Shown here: positions 16,591 to 24,502 of the stretch, one piece after another
Layout of the letters: each line of letters begins with the position of its first letter
How positions within the stretch are numbered: position 1 is the stretch's first letter
DNA from: Methanococcus maripaludis C5
Lineage (GTDB): Archaea; AGJL01; Methanococci; Methanococcales; Methanococcaceae
Assembly: GCF_000016125.1 (NCBI RefSeq)
Contig: NC_009135.1
Span: forward strand, 930,001 to 994,000
Length of the DNA stretch: 64,000 nucleotides
Reading direction: 5' to 3'
Translations under genes and position numbers: made by a program
The notes under the pieces: model-generated
Seen by the model: only the letters and a program-made list of their open reading frames with translations
What the model was told of the DNA's origin: nothing
Databases searched by the model: none

Positions 16591-16797
16591 ATGGAAAATC
16601 TTTTGCACAAAGACCCAGGTTCATACTTGGTGGTTAAGGTTGAAGGACATTGTAGAAGATTTTATGAACTTGGAATTCTTCCGGGTTGTAAAATAACATT
16701 AATATCCCGAGCTGACAGAGGCCCCGTGCTTATTAGGGTTGGAAACTCGAAAGTAGCCATTGGACGAAACATGGCAGAATCGATTTTTGTAGAATAA
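16591..16797 (+). CDS. feoA: Ferrous iron transport protein A
   Basis: 68 aa SH3-like FeoA domain (GHCRRFYELGILPGCKITLI, then VLIRVGNSKVAIGRNMAESIFV). Accessory protein for the FeoB ferrous iron channel. Start follows TGGTGGTCAT. A 60-residue Cys-rich gene with its own palindromic promoter region separates it from feoB. Confidence 0.93.
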   Translation: MENLLHKDPGSYLVVKVEGHCRRFYELGILPGCKITLISRADRGPVLIRVGNSKVAIGRNMAESIFVE

Positions 16798-16846
16798 TTT
16801 AAAAAAATTTATTTAGAAAAAATCATAAACTAATTTACAAAAAAAT

Positions 16847-16875
16847 ATTTAAGTTAGCTTAAATTATTTAAGCTA
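16847..16875. promoter_or_regulatory. Probable second iron-repressor operator, before the Cys-rich gene and feoB
   Basis: ATTTAAG 16847-16853, TTAG, CTTAAAT 16858-16864, T, ATTTAAG 16866-16872. The segment 16855-16875 is a perfect 10-bp inverted repeat around a central T. It shares its layout with the site before feoA and abuts the ribosome site (GGTGA 16876-16880) of the next gene, so binding could block transcription in this region. Confidence 0.6.
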
Positions 16876-16883
16876 GGTGAAAT

Positions 16884-17066
16884 GTGAACAGCATTGTGTG
16901 GTTTAATATGGAAAATTTAAAAAAAGAGAAAAAGGAAAGTCTTCTTGAAAACATTCTCGTTAAAATTTCAAAAAATATAGTGAAAGCTAGCTGTTCATGT
17001 TGTAGCGAGAAGAAAAACTGCAAAGGAAAGTGTATACTGAATAAAACTGGTGAAGATGATGGATGA
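16884..17066 (+). CDS. Small cysteine-rich protein of the feo cluster
   Basis: 60 aa, basic and helical at the N-terminus, with five cysteines (37, 39, 40, 46, 50; pattern CSCC...CKGKC). Likely binds iron or an iron-sulfur cluster; position between feoA and feoB suggests a FeoC-like accessory, but sequence similarity to FeoC is not evident. Start taken as GTG at 16884 after GGTGA; ATG at 16908 is the alternative. Its end overlaps the feoB start region by 8 bases, so translation is probably coupled. Confidence 0.7.
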   Translation: MNSIVWFNMENLKKEKKESLLENILVKISKNIVKASCSCCSEKKNCKGKCILNKTGEDDG

Positions 17067-19002
17067 AAAGAATATTGTTGCACTACTTGGTCAGCCAAAT
17101 GTTGGAAAAACTACCCTTTTCAACCACTTGACAGGAATGAAACAGAGAATTGGAAACTGGCCCGGCGTTACTGTTGAAAAAAAGGAAGGATTCTTCAAAA
17201 AAAATAATGAAAACTATGTTGTAGTCGATTTACCGGGAATATATTCCTTAATGTCTGATTCAATAGACCAAAAAATTGCAAGGGACTACATAGTCGAAAA
17301 TAGCAAAATTACAGTAATAGATGTGATAGACACCCCAAACATAAACAGGAATCTTTATTTGACGATACAGCTTTTAGAACTTGGAATAAGTCCAATCTTA
17401 TGTTTAAATTTAATAGATGAAGCAGAAAAATTTGGAATTTATGTAAATGACCAAAAATTAAGTGAAAAATTAGGCGTTCCAGTAATAAGAACTTCTGGAA
17501 GACATAAAATCGGAATTGATAATTTAAAAAATGCTCTTTATGAATTTAAGCCAACAGAACCAGTAAAAATTACATATTCTTCACTTTTAGAAGAAACTAT
17601 CGAAAAAATAATCGATAAATTGGAAAATAGCCAATATAAACTCGATGAAATCTATGCACGGCTTCCAAAAAGATGGATTGCGATATCCCTTCTAGAAAAA
17701 GACCCTGATGTCGTAAATAAATTTTCAAAATATCCCGAATTTATAAAATTTGTAAAAGACCTGAAAATTGAAATTGAAAACGAAATAAAACACGATGTGG
17801 AAAGTTACGTTGTAGAACAGAGATACAAAAAATGCGATGAAATTTTAGCAGGGGTCATGGTAAATAGCGAATTATATGAAGATATCGACACGATTGTAAT
17901 TCACCCAGTCTACGGGAGTTTGATATTTGGTGTAGTACTCTACACGATGTATAATTTTGTGTTTGGGTTAGGGGACATTTTTTCAGGATTTATCGGATCT
18001 TTCTTTGAGATACTTGGAAATTACCTAATGAATATTCTTCCGGAATCATTTTCTGGAGTGATTATCGATGGATTACTTGCTGGAGTCGGTGGAGTACTCG
18101 AATTCTTCCCAATTGTATTTTTAATAATGTTTTCACTTTCAACTCTTGAAGATACGGGTTACTTATCGAGAGTTACTGCATTAACACACTCAGTCATGTC
18201 CACAATGGGATTAAGTGGAAAATCGTTTATTCCAATGATTACAGGTTTTGGATGCAGTGTTCCAGCATTAATGGGTACAAGGTTCATTTCAAGCCATAAA
18301 GAAAGATTAATTACGCTTTTAGTAACACCACTTGTTCCATGCTCTGCAAGATTTGTAATAATTGGATTTTTCGCATCATTTTTCTTTATAGAACATGCTG
18401 CACTCTTTACATTAAGTATTCTTGCAATTACATTTGCAATGCTCTTCATAGTGTCATATGTGTTAAGTAAATTCATAAAAGGAGAAGCTGAAGAATACAT
18501 ATTTGAATTACCGCCTTACAGGATTCCAGATTGGGACAATATCATTAAAATGACATGGGCAAAAAGCAAAGAATTTCTAAAAAAAGCAGGAACTGTTATT
18601 GCTGCAGGTTCCATTTTATTCTATGGCTTTGTAAATTACCCTTCTCCTGATGCAAATTATGCTGCAGTTGTTGGAAAAATAATTGAACACGTAACACAAT
18701 ATATGGGACTCGACTGGAGAGCTGCAATATCACTTATATTTGGAATATTTGCAAAAGAACTGGTTGTTTCAAGCTTTAGCATTTTGTATCCTGAAAATAT
18801 CTCAACAGCATTCAGCCCATTAAAAGCTTTCGTATTAACGCTTGTTTCAGTACTCTATATACCGTGCCTTGCAACACTTGCAACACTTTACCTTGAAACA
18901 AGAAGTTTGAAATGGACTGCCTTTGGAATAGGCTATAATTTAGTACTCGCAACACTTGTTGGAATAATAACATACAATATCGGAACAATGCTTGGATTTT
19001 AA
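17059..19002 (+). CDS. feoB: Ferrous iron transport protein B
   Basis: 647 aa. N-terminal G domain with G1 GQPNVGKT, G3 DLPGIYS and G4-like NLIDEAEK; helical spacer to ~residue 270; then the membrane part with two gate motifs (GFGCSVPALMGTRF and, near the end, YIPCLATLATL). Imports Fe2+. Start at ATG 17059, 5 bases after GGTGA; ATG 17056 and GTG 17050 are in frame. Under likely control of the DtxR-type protein. Confidence 0.95.
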   Translation: MDEKNIVALLGQPNVGKTTLFNHLTGMKQRIGNWPGVTVEKKEGFFKKNNENYVVVDLPGIYSLMSDSIDQKIARDYIVENSKITVIDVIDTPNINRNLYLTIQLLELGISPILCLNLIDEAEKFGIYVNDQKLSEKLGVPVIRTSGRHKIGIDNLKNALYEFKPTEPVKITYSSLLEETIEKIIDKLENSQYKLDEIYARLPKRWIAISLLEKDPDVVNKFSKYPEFIKFVKDLKIEIENEIKHDVESYVVEQRYKKCDEILAGVMVNSELYEDIDTIVIHPVYGSLIFGVVLYTMYNFVFGLGDIFSGFIGSFFEILGNYLMNILPESFSGVIIDGLLAGVGGVLEFFPIVFLIMFSLSTLEDTGYLSRVTALTHSVMSTMGLSGKSFIPMITGFGCSVPALMGTRFISSHKERLITLLVTPLVPCSARFVIIGFFASFFFIEHAALFTLSILAITFAMLFIVSYVLSKFIKGEAEEYIFELPPYRIPDWDNIIKMTWAKSKEFLKKAGTVIAAGSILFYGFVNYPSPDANYAAVVGKIIEHVTQYMGLDWRAAISLIFGIFAKELVVSSFSILYPENISTAFSPLKAFVLTLVSVLYIPCLATLATLYLETRSLKWTAFGIGYNLVLATLVGIITYNIGTMLGF

Positions 19003-19180
19003 TTTATTTCACTTTTTTAATTTATTATCATTTAAAAATTCCATATAAAACATATTATACAAACCTGATTGAAATAAGATTTCTGATCATATAATTATTT
19101 ATTTAAATATATTAATATATTCATAAAAATTAAAATTTTTAACTTATAAAATAAATTAAAATTGTATGGAAAAAGAAAAA

Positions 19181-19579
19181 TTAGTGGGATTCTATTTTAA
19201 TGGCCACTTTTAATGTACTTTCAACAGGTTTACCGCTGACTTTTTCGTCAACTGATACCAAGTCATTTAATTTTTCTTTTATTGATTCTGAAATCAATTT
19301 TACTAATTCTAAAGGTGCTATTGCTGAATAAAGGTAAGGCTTTTTACCAAGGCCATCCCTATCCATTTTTTTCCTTATTACATATTCTTCATTGTACATT
19401 TCAAATATTGATTCCCTTATTGTTGAAGGGTAAATTCCCGTACCTTTCGCTATTTCATCCACAGTGCTTTCAGGGTATATTCTTAAGAATATGTATATTT
19501 TAGCCCGAACTTCACTCGACAACAGTGAAGATACGTTGGCTATCAATGTTTTTTCGACACTCTCGATAGTTTTGCTCAT
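19181..19579 (-). CDS. Helix-turn-helix regulator, TrmB-like
   Basis: 132 aa. Winged-helix segment SSEVRAKIYIFLRIYPESTVDEIAKGTGIYPSTIRESIFEM, followed by a wing with GLGKKPYLYSAIAP and a C-terminal helix. Family not certain; regulator of unknown regulon. CGGTGTCACTATG marks the start. Confidence 0.75.
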   Translation of the reverse strand: MSKTIESVEKTLIANVSSLLSSEVRAKIYIFLRIYPESTVDEIAKGTGIYPSTIRESIFEMYNEEYVIRKKMDRDGLGKKPYLYSAIAPLELVKLISESIKEKLNDLVSVDEKVSGKPVESTLKVAIKIESH

Positions 19580-19745
19580 AGTGACACCGTATTTATTTCG
19601 TTGGATTATGTTATTTGGATTTGGATTAATAGTTATATAAAAACAGTGGCCTCGTAAGTATATTATAGTTTAAAATATATAAAGGGGTATTCGATTTTCC
19701 ATTATTATCCCCTAATAAAAAAGTTATTTGGTGTTAATAGAGTAT

Positions 19746-19952
19746 TTATTTTTCAAGCATGACGGAGGTCGATTTTACGAGTGCAGTTACAGTATCTCCA
19801 ACTTTTAAGCCGAGTTCCCTTTCTGCGTCAAGAGTAATTACTGAAACTATTGTATTTCCACCCCCAATGTCCACTTTGACTTTCGCAACTACCTGCCCCT
19901 CTACAATTTCAAGTATTTTTCCCTTAAACTGATTTCTAATACTCATTTTCAT
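19746..19952 (-). CDS. Molybdopterin-binding (TOBE/Mop) protein
   Basis: 68 aa single TOBE domain (RNQFKGKILEIVEGQVVAKVKVDI, TLDAERELGLKVGDTVTALVKSTSVML), the classic Mop length. Such proteins oligomerise and bind molybdate or tungstate; methanococci need both for formylmethanofuran and formate dehydrogenases. ATG at 19952 after GGGGGATATTA; an ATG two codons inside is possible. Confidence 0.88.
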   Translation of the reverse strand: MKMSIRNQFKGKILEIVEGQVVAKVKVDIGGGNTIVSVITLDAERELGLKVGDTVTALVKSTSVMLEK

Positions 19953-20275
19953 TAATATCCCCCTTTTAAGATTATCTATTCATAATATAATTTTTAATAT
20001 AATTCCATATAAACTTTCCACTATCGAGATAAACTTTTTATATTTGGTTATGATAGTAATGATGTTATGGTACAGCCATAATTTGGACAATTTTCCAAAT
20101 TTTTGTTTTCCCTGCGATTTTTTTAAAATTAAACCTGCAGTGGTTGCTGTTTTTTTGAATTAGTTCTTTAAAATAGCGCAAAAAATGGCTAATATAAAAA
20201 ATACCCTAAAATGTACCTAAACTTTATATACTTTTAAATAAAATAGATTTTGGAAAACCATTTGGAGGTTATACT
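19953..20275. other. 323-base intergenic region with tandem hairpins
   Basis: Between the Mop-type gene and L34e. A TATA-like run (20035-20045) precedes two adjacent hairpins: TTATGG 20065-20070 with CCATAA 20076-20081, and ATTTGG 20081-20086 with CCAAAT 20095-20100, the second followed by a T-run. A further CAG/CTG stem near 20138-20149 is followed by TTTTTTT. This could be a short untranslated RNA or a metal-responsive operator. The L34e promoter TATA is at 20222-20231. No ORF seen. Confidence 0.4.
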
Positions 20276-20545
20276 ATGCCTGCCCCAAGATATAAGTCAG
20301 GTTCATCTAAAAAAGTGTACAGAAAAGCACCTGGAAACAGTTCAATCGTGCACTATAGAAGAAAAAAACAATCAAAAGCTGTATGTGGTGCTTGCGGTGC
20401 TTTATTAAATGGAGTACCTAGAGGAAGAGCAGTAGAAATCACAAAATTAGCTAAAACAGAAAAAAGACCAGAAAGAGCATTCGGTGGCAACTTGTGCCCA
20501 AAATGTGTTAAAAAAATGATGGTCGCAAAAGCTAGAAACTTCTAA
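20276..20545 (+). CDS. rpl34e: Ribosomal protein L34e
   Basis: 89 aa with the archaeal L34e N-terminus (MPAPRYKSGSSKK), a CGACG motif and a second pair CPKC forming a zinc site. Strong ribosome site TTGGAGGTTATACT. First gene of L34e-cmk; the cmk start follows 9 bases after the stop. Confidence 0.96.
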   Translation: MPAPRYKSGSSKKVYRKAPGNSSIVHYRRKKQSKAVCGACGALLNGVPRGRAVEITKLAKTEKRPERAFGGNLCPKCVKKMMVAKARNF

Positions 20546-20554
20546 GGTGCTAAT

Positions 20555-21091
20555 ATGATTATTACCATTGGAGGATTGCCGGGTACAGGGACTACAACGA
20601 CTTCTAAGTTACTTTCAGAAAAGTACGGGTTAAAACATGTCTGTGCAGGATTTATCTTCAGAGACATGGCAAAAGAAATGAATATGACCCTCCAAGAATT
20701 CAGCAGTTATGCAGAAACAAATACTGAAGTTGACAACGAAATTGACAGAAGACAGGTTGAGGCGGCTCAATCAGGGGATTTAATCCTTGAAGGTAGACTT
20801 GCTGGATGGATCCTCAAAAAAAGTGACATAAAACCGGATTTAAGCATTTGGCTTAAAGCAGACCCGATGGTAAGATGCGTTAGGATTAGCGAACGTGAAA
20901 ACGAGAACGTTGATCTGGCACTTGAAAAAATGATTTCAAGAGAAGCTAGCGAAAAGAAAAGATACAAAGAAATATATAATATCGAAATTGATGATTTATC
21001 AATATACGATTTAGTTATCGAGTCCTCGAAATGGGACGCCAATGGGGTATTTAATATCATCGAAAAAGCCATTGACAACTTGAAAGCTTAG
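20555..21091 (+). CDS. cmk: Cytidylate kinase, archaeal type
   Basis: 178 aa. P-loop [15 protein letters not shown] at residues ~6-20, then [12 protein letters not shown] and EGRLAGW. Phosphorylates CMP/dCMP. In archaea the L34e-Cmk-L14e order is common, tying it to ribosomal operon expression. AAGGTGCTAATATG marks the start. Confidence 0.93.
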   Translation: MIITIGGLPGTGTTTTSKLLSEKYGLKHVCAGFIFRDMAKEMNMTLQEFSSYAETNTEVDNEIDRRQVEAAQSGDLILEGRLAGWILKKSDIKPDLSIWLKADPMVRCVRISERENENVDLALEKMISREASEKKRYKEIYNIEIDDLSIYDLVIESSKWDANGVFNIIEKAIDNLKA

Positions 21092-21123
21092 ATGGTAGTA
21101 AATCTCTCTGTTTGAAGTATGAC

Positions 21124-21145
21124 ATGTGACTGGCGACATTCACAT
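21124..21145 (+). promoter_or_regulatory. Hairpin in the L14e leader
   Basis: ATGTGA 21124-21129 pairs with TCACAT 21140-21145; an alternative pairs ATGT 21124-21127 with ACAT 21136-21139. It lies in the 82-base gap between cmk and L14e, upstream of the GAGGTAATAATT ribosome site. Could be a processing or translational control element of this ribosomal operon, or incidental. Confidence 0.3.
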
Positions 21146-21173
21146 TAACAAAAAATAAGATGAGGTAATAATT

Positions 21174-21407
21174 ATGGCAGCAATTGAAGTAGGAAGAGTT
21201 TGCATCAAAACATTAGGAAGAGAAGCAGGTAACACCTGTGTTATCGTTGAAGTATTAGACAAAAACTTTGTAGTTATCGACGGTAGCGTTAAAAGAAGAA
21301 GATGCAACTTAAAACACTTTGAACCAACTGACAAAAAAGTTGACTTAGAAAAAGCAGCTTCAACCGAAGAAGTTAAGTTAGCTTTAGATGCAGCAGGCTT
21401 ATTATAA
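21174..21407 (+). CDS. rpl14e: Ribosomal protein L14e
   Basis: 77 aa KOW/SH3-type ribosomal protein (EVGRVCIKTLGREAGNTCVIVEV, then KRRRCNLKHFEP). Third gene of L34e-Cmk-L14e. In many archaea cbf5 follows; here a convergent minus-strand gene does. Confidence 0.96.
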   Translation: MAAIEVGRVCIKTLGREAGNTCVIVEVLDKNFVVIDGSVKRRRCNLKHFEPTDKKVDLEKAASTEEVKLALDAAGLL

Positions 21408-21523
21408 CTCCAAATCAGTGCTAAAATCGCACTTTAATTTCTTTTTTAGAATATTTACAAAAATTTAAAACTGTTTTAAAATTAAAATAAATTTAAAAAA
21501 ATAGAATTTATTTTCAAAAAAAA

Positions 21524-21925
21524 TTAATCATCTGTTTCAATTAATTTTCCAGCATCTTCTCCAGGTTTTACGCTGTAAATACTTGTAATTGTGATAACAA
21601 TTGCGCCTTTTGGAGTTAATCCCGGAATTTTTGCTTTGTTTAATTCTTTTGCTTTTTCGTAGTATTCTCCTTCTGTTACAATTTCAGCTTTTCCTTTGTA
21701 CTGGAATGGGTGTGCCCTACAGTCTGCAAGGCTTATTGCAACAATTGGATTTTCTTTAAGGTTGTTGAGCGTTTTGTTCATGAAATTATCTGAAATTACG
21801 AGTTTATCCCCAACAAACTGGTTTGCACCCATCGGAGCTACGTTTGGAACCCCATCTTTTGAAGATGTTGCTAAAAATAAAAGACCTGTTATATCAGTTT
21901 TCATTTCTTCAGTTAATTTAACCAT
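21524..21925 (-). CDS. Pyridoxamine 5'-phosphate oxidase-family flavin-binding protein
   Basis: 133 aa split-barrel protein: LLFLATSSKDGVPNVAPMG and VISDNFMNKTLNNLKENPIVAISL are typical of the FMN-binding PNPOx-like group. Substrate unknown; pyridoxal phosphate synthesis is unlikely given the short length. AAGGGGATATAAATG sets the start. Confidence 0.85.
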   Translation of the reverse strand: MVKLTEEMKTDITGLLFLATSSKDGVPNVAPMGANQFVGDKLVISDNFMNKTLNNLKENPIVAISLADCRAHPFQYKGKAEIVTEGEYYEKAKELNKAKIPGLTPKGAIVITITSIYSVKPGEDAGKLIETDD

Positions 21926-21988
21926 TTATATCCCCTTTTCTGTTTTTATTTTCAGTTTATTTTTGGATTTGTGATTATTTAAACTTAA

Positions 21989-22657
21989 TTATCCCTGTTT
22001 TGGTGTTGGAAGGTACGGGGTTATGAAATCGATGAAACTTTCGATATTTCTCGTCTGCACATAAATTTTGCCAGTTCCACTGAAGTTGTAAACTAAACCT
22101 TCACCACCAAGAAGTGTTGATTTTAAACCGCCAACTTTTCCAAGATTATAGTTTAAATCTCCAGTAAATGCAACTAAATTTCCATTATCAACGGTTATTG
22201 ATTCGTTATTTAATTCTAATTCTTCAATTGCACCATATGATGATAAAAATACATCCCCTGAACCTTCAATTTTCATTAAAAATAGGCCTTTTCCACCGAA
22301 AAATGTTTTACCGCCACCAAATTTCGTATCAATTGCTAAATCTGGTGAAGATGCCAAATATGCACCACTACTTACATATAACGTTCCATTAAGTTCGTGA
22401 TGGATTATATCTCCAGAATATCCTGGTGCAAGTGCAACTCGTCCCGAACCGCTTAATTTATTCATAAATAGGCTTTCTCCAACGACTGCTCTTTTTAAAA
22501 CACCCAAAACTCCCCCTTTAGCAGATGTTTCGATATTTACGCCAGCATCTTTATAAACCATTGAACCGGTCTCAGTCATTATTTCCTGACCATTCAAATT
22601 GATTTTTAAAAGGGAGTATGAAGGTCTGCTCGTTATTTCAAAATCGTAGTCTGCCAT
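21989..22657 (-). CDS. AIM24 / TIGR00266 family protein
   Basis: 222 aa built of repeated beta strands rich in glycine (SGSGRVALAPGYSGDIIHHEL, GGGKTFFGGKGLFLMKIEGSGDVFLSSYG), the pattern of the AIM24 double-psi/beta-roll family found in all domains. Molecular role unknown. ATG 22657 is preceded by GGTGAAAATC; an upstream in-frame GTG is part of that site. Confidence 0.87.
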   Translation of the reverse strand: MADYDFEITSRPSYSLLKINLNGQEIMTETGSMVYKDAGVNIETSAKGGVLGVLKRAVVGESLFMNKLSGSGRVALAPGYSGDIIHHELNGTLYVSSGAYLASSPDLAIDTKFGGGKTFFGGKGLFLMKIEGSGDVFLSSYGAIEELELNNESITVDNGNLVAFTGDLNYNLGKVGGLKSTLLGGEGLVYNFSGTGKIYVQTRNIESFIDFITPYLPTPKQG

Positions 22658-22721
22658 GATTTTCACCAGTCTAGTTCCTTATATTAATATAAAGACCGTA
22701 TTTTATATATCTTCGCTTTAA

Positions 22722-23630
22722 TTATTTTTTAAATCTTAATTTATAGAGTTTTTTAGATAAATCCAATAATAAATCCTTATTTTGAAGGTTCGATACCCAA
22801 ATTTCAGGAATATTTGATATACCATAATAAGCTCCTGCAATTGCACCATACATGCTACCCATGCTGTCCGTATCTCCACCTGCATTTACACAAGAAATCA
22901 TTCCGTCTTTAAAGTTATCAGTTCTTAAAAACGTTGCAATTGCAGAAGGAACGCATTCAATTGCAGGAAGGCCGGTCTTAAATAAATCATACGCTTCATT
23001 GGCTGAATTTAAATCGTTTATAAGGAGTATCTTTTCTGAAAAGTCATAAGAAACGTCTTCAACAAATTTTGCGCATCTTTTAACAGATTTTTCAGATTTT
23101 ACGTTGTTTATGGATTCTGCAACAAAAAATGCAATTGAAAGAGCGCCTGCAATTGCTTCATCGTTATTGTGAGTTAATTTTGTAGCATTGATTGTTATTT
23201 CTTTTAATTTTTCGTATTCTCCAAAATAAAAAAGTCCGAGTGGCCCAACCCGCATTGAAGAACCACATGTTCTTGAATCACAACCTGTTGTGTCCCCATC
23301 AATTAATTTTTCAATTGCTTTTGTACTCGTTGGCCCCATTCCAACTGGCTCGTCGTTATACCATTTTATTAATTCTTTGATAAAAATATCGTTATTAAAG
23401 CCTTTTACATCAAATGAATTCAGTATTGCAATTGTTTGATCTGTATCGTCAGTATATTGGCCTGCTTTTAAAATTCCATTAAATTTATTCAGCGGATCTA
23501 CAAAGTTATCAATTATTCCGTATTTTTCTGCAATTTCTTCTTTTGTAAACCATTCCGTTGGCATGCCGAGTGCATCCCCTATAGAAAGCCCCAAAATGCT
23601 TCCTTCAAACTTTTCAAGCATTTTGTCCAT
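22722..23630 (-). CDS. ADP-ribosylglycohydrolase family protein
   Basis: 302 aa. Metal-binding motifs of the DraG/ARH fold: GDALGMPTEWF near the N-terminus, YTDDTDQTIAIL, and NAGGDTDSMGSMYGAIAGAYYG near residue 255. Removes ADP-ribose from proteins or small molecules. DraG relatives reverse nitrogenase ADP-ribosylation in some bacteria, but no such system is visible here. GAGGGATATTATG start. Divergent from the next gene with 46 bases between starts. Confidence 0.9.
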   Translation of the reverse strand: MDKMLEKFEGSILGLSIGDALGMPTEWFTKEEIAEKYGIIDNFVDPLNKFNGILKAGQYTDDTDQTIAILNSFDVKGFNNDIFIKELIKWYNDEPVGMGPTSTKAIEKLIDGDTTGCDSRTCGSSMRVGPLGLFYFGEYEKLKEITINATKLTHNNDEAIAGALSIAFFVAESINNVKSEKSVKRCAKFVEDVSYDFSEKILLINDLNSANEAYDLFKTGLPAIECVPSAIATFLRTDNFKDGMISCVNAGGDTDSMGSMYGAIAGAYYGISNIPEIWVSNLQNKDLLLDLSKKLYKLRFKK

Positions 23631-23676
23631 AATATCCCTCAAAACATTTATACTTCAAAATAACAATATTTAAATC

Positions 23677-24486
23677 ATGGTAAAAATAGGTTGCTCATCG
23701 CTGTTTTTCTGGGAATACGATATCGAAGAGATTGTCGATATATTTTTAGAACTCGGCTTAAAAAACATGGAATTTTTCCCGGAAAATCCAGAATTTTGGA
23801 AAAAAAGAAATGATTTAGATTATATTAATAGCGTTAAGTCTGAACTCTCAAAACTTGAAATAACAATTCATTCCCCCTATATCGAGTTAAACTCGTCATC
23901 CACCAATGAAAATATAAGGTACGTTACACTGATGGAAACGTTTTGGGCAATTGATCTTTCAAAAAAATTTAATGCAAAACTTATTACAATTCATGCTGGA
24001 AAAAGACCGACCCATAGAGTTCCGACAGATGAAGAATACGATAATTTTGATGATTATTTAAAAAAATCGATAGAATATGCATTAAAAAAAGAAATAACCC
24101 TTTGTCTTGAAAATTCTCCTGAAAAAATAAATAATATCTGCTACAACGTTGAATCGATGAAAAAAACACTTTATAAATTTGAAGATTTGTACATAACACT
24201 CGATATTGCACATGCTCGTGAAAATTCACTAGATTTTATCAAAAATTTCCATGAAAAAATTAAAAATATGCATATTTCAGGAGTAAATTCAAAAGATCAC
24301 TATCCGTTAAGTGAATCCAGAATAAACTTCGATAAAACACTAAATTTACTTGTAAATGAATATGGCTATAAAGAAGCACTAAATTTCGAACTAAACGATT
24401 TAATCTACAAAAAATCCCTTTCAAAAAAAGAAAAAATGGACATTTTAACCAATGAAATTCATTATCTCGAAAAAATAATAAAATAA
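23677..24486 (+). CDS. Sugar phosphate isomerase/epimerase (xylose isomerase-like TIM barrel)
   Basis: 269 aa AP endonuclease 2-like TIM barrel: HSPYIELNSSS, TIHAGKRPTHR, CLENSPEKINN and TLDIAHARE supply the usual His/Glu metal ligands. Substrate unknown. No ribosome site precedes the ATG, and the TATA-like sequence lies ~25 bases upstream, so the mRNA may be leaderless. Confidence 0.82.
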   Translation: MVKIGCSSLFFWEYDIEEIVDIFLELGLKNMEFFPENPEFWKKRNDLDYINSVKSELSKLEITIHSPYIELNSSSTNENIRYVTLMETFWAIDLSKKFNAKLITIHAGKRPTHRVPTDEEYDNFDDYLKKSIEYALKKEITLCLENSPEKINNICYNVESMKKTLYKFEDLYITLDIAHARENSLDFIKNFHEKIKNMHISGVNSKDHYPLSESRINFDKTLNLLVNEYGYKEALNFELNDLIYKKSLSKKEKMDILTNEIHYLEKIIK

Positions 24487-24502
24487 TTAAACCAAAAATA
24501 AA

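Noticed and set aside
19683-19712. Hairpin GGGG...CCCC upstream of the HTH gene
   Set aside because: Only the outer four base pairs form; the next bases are not complementary, so it may be chance.
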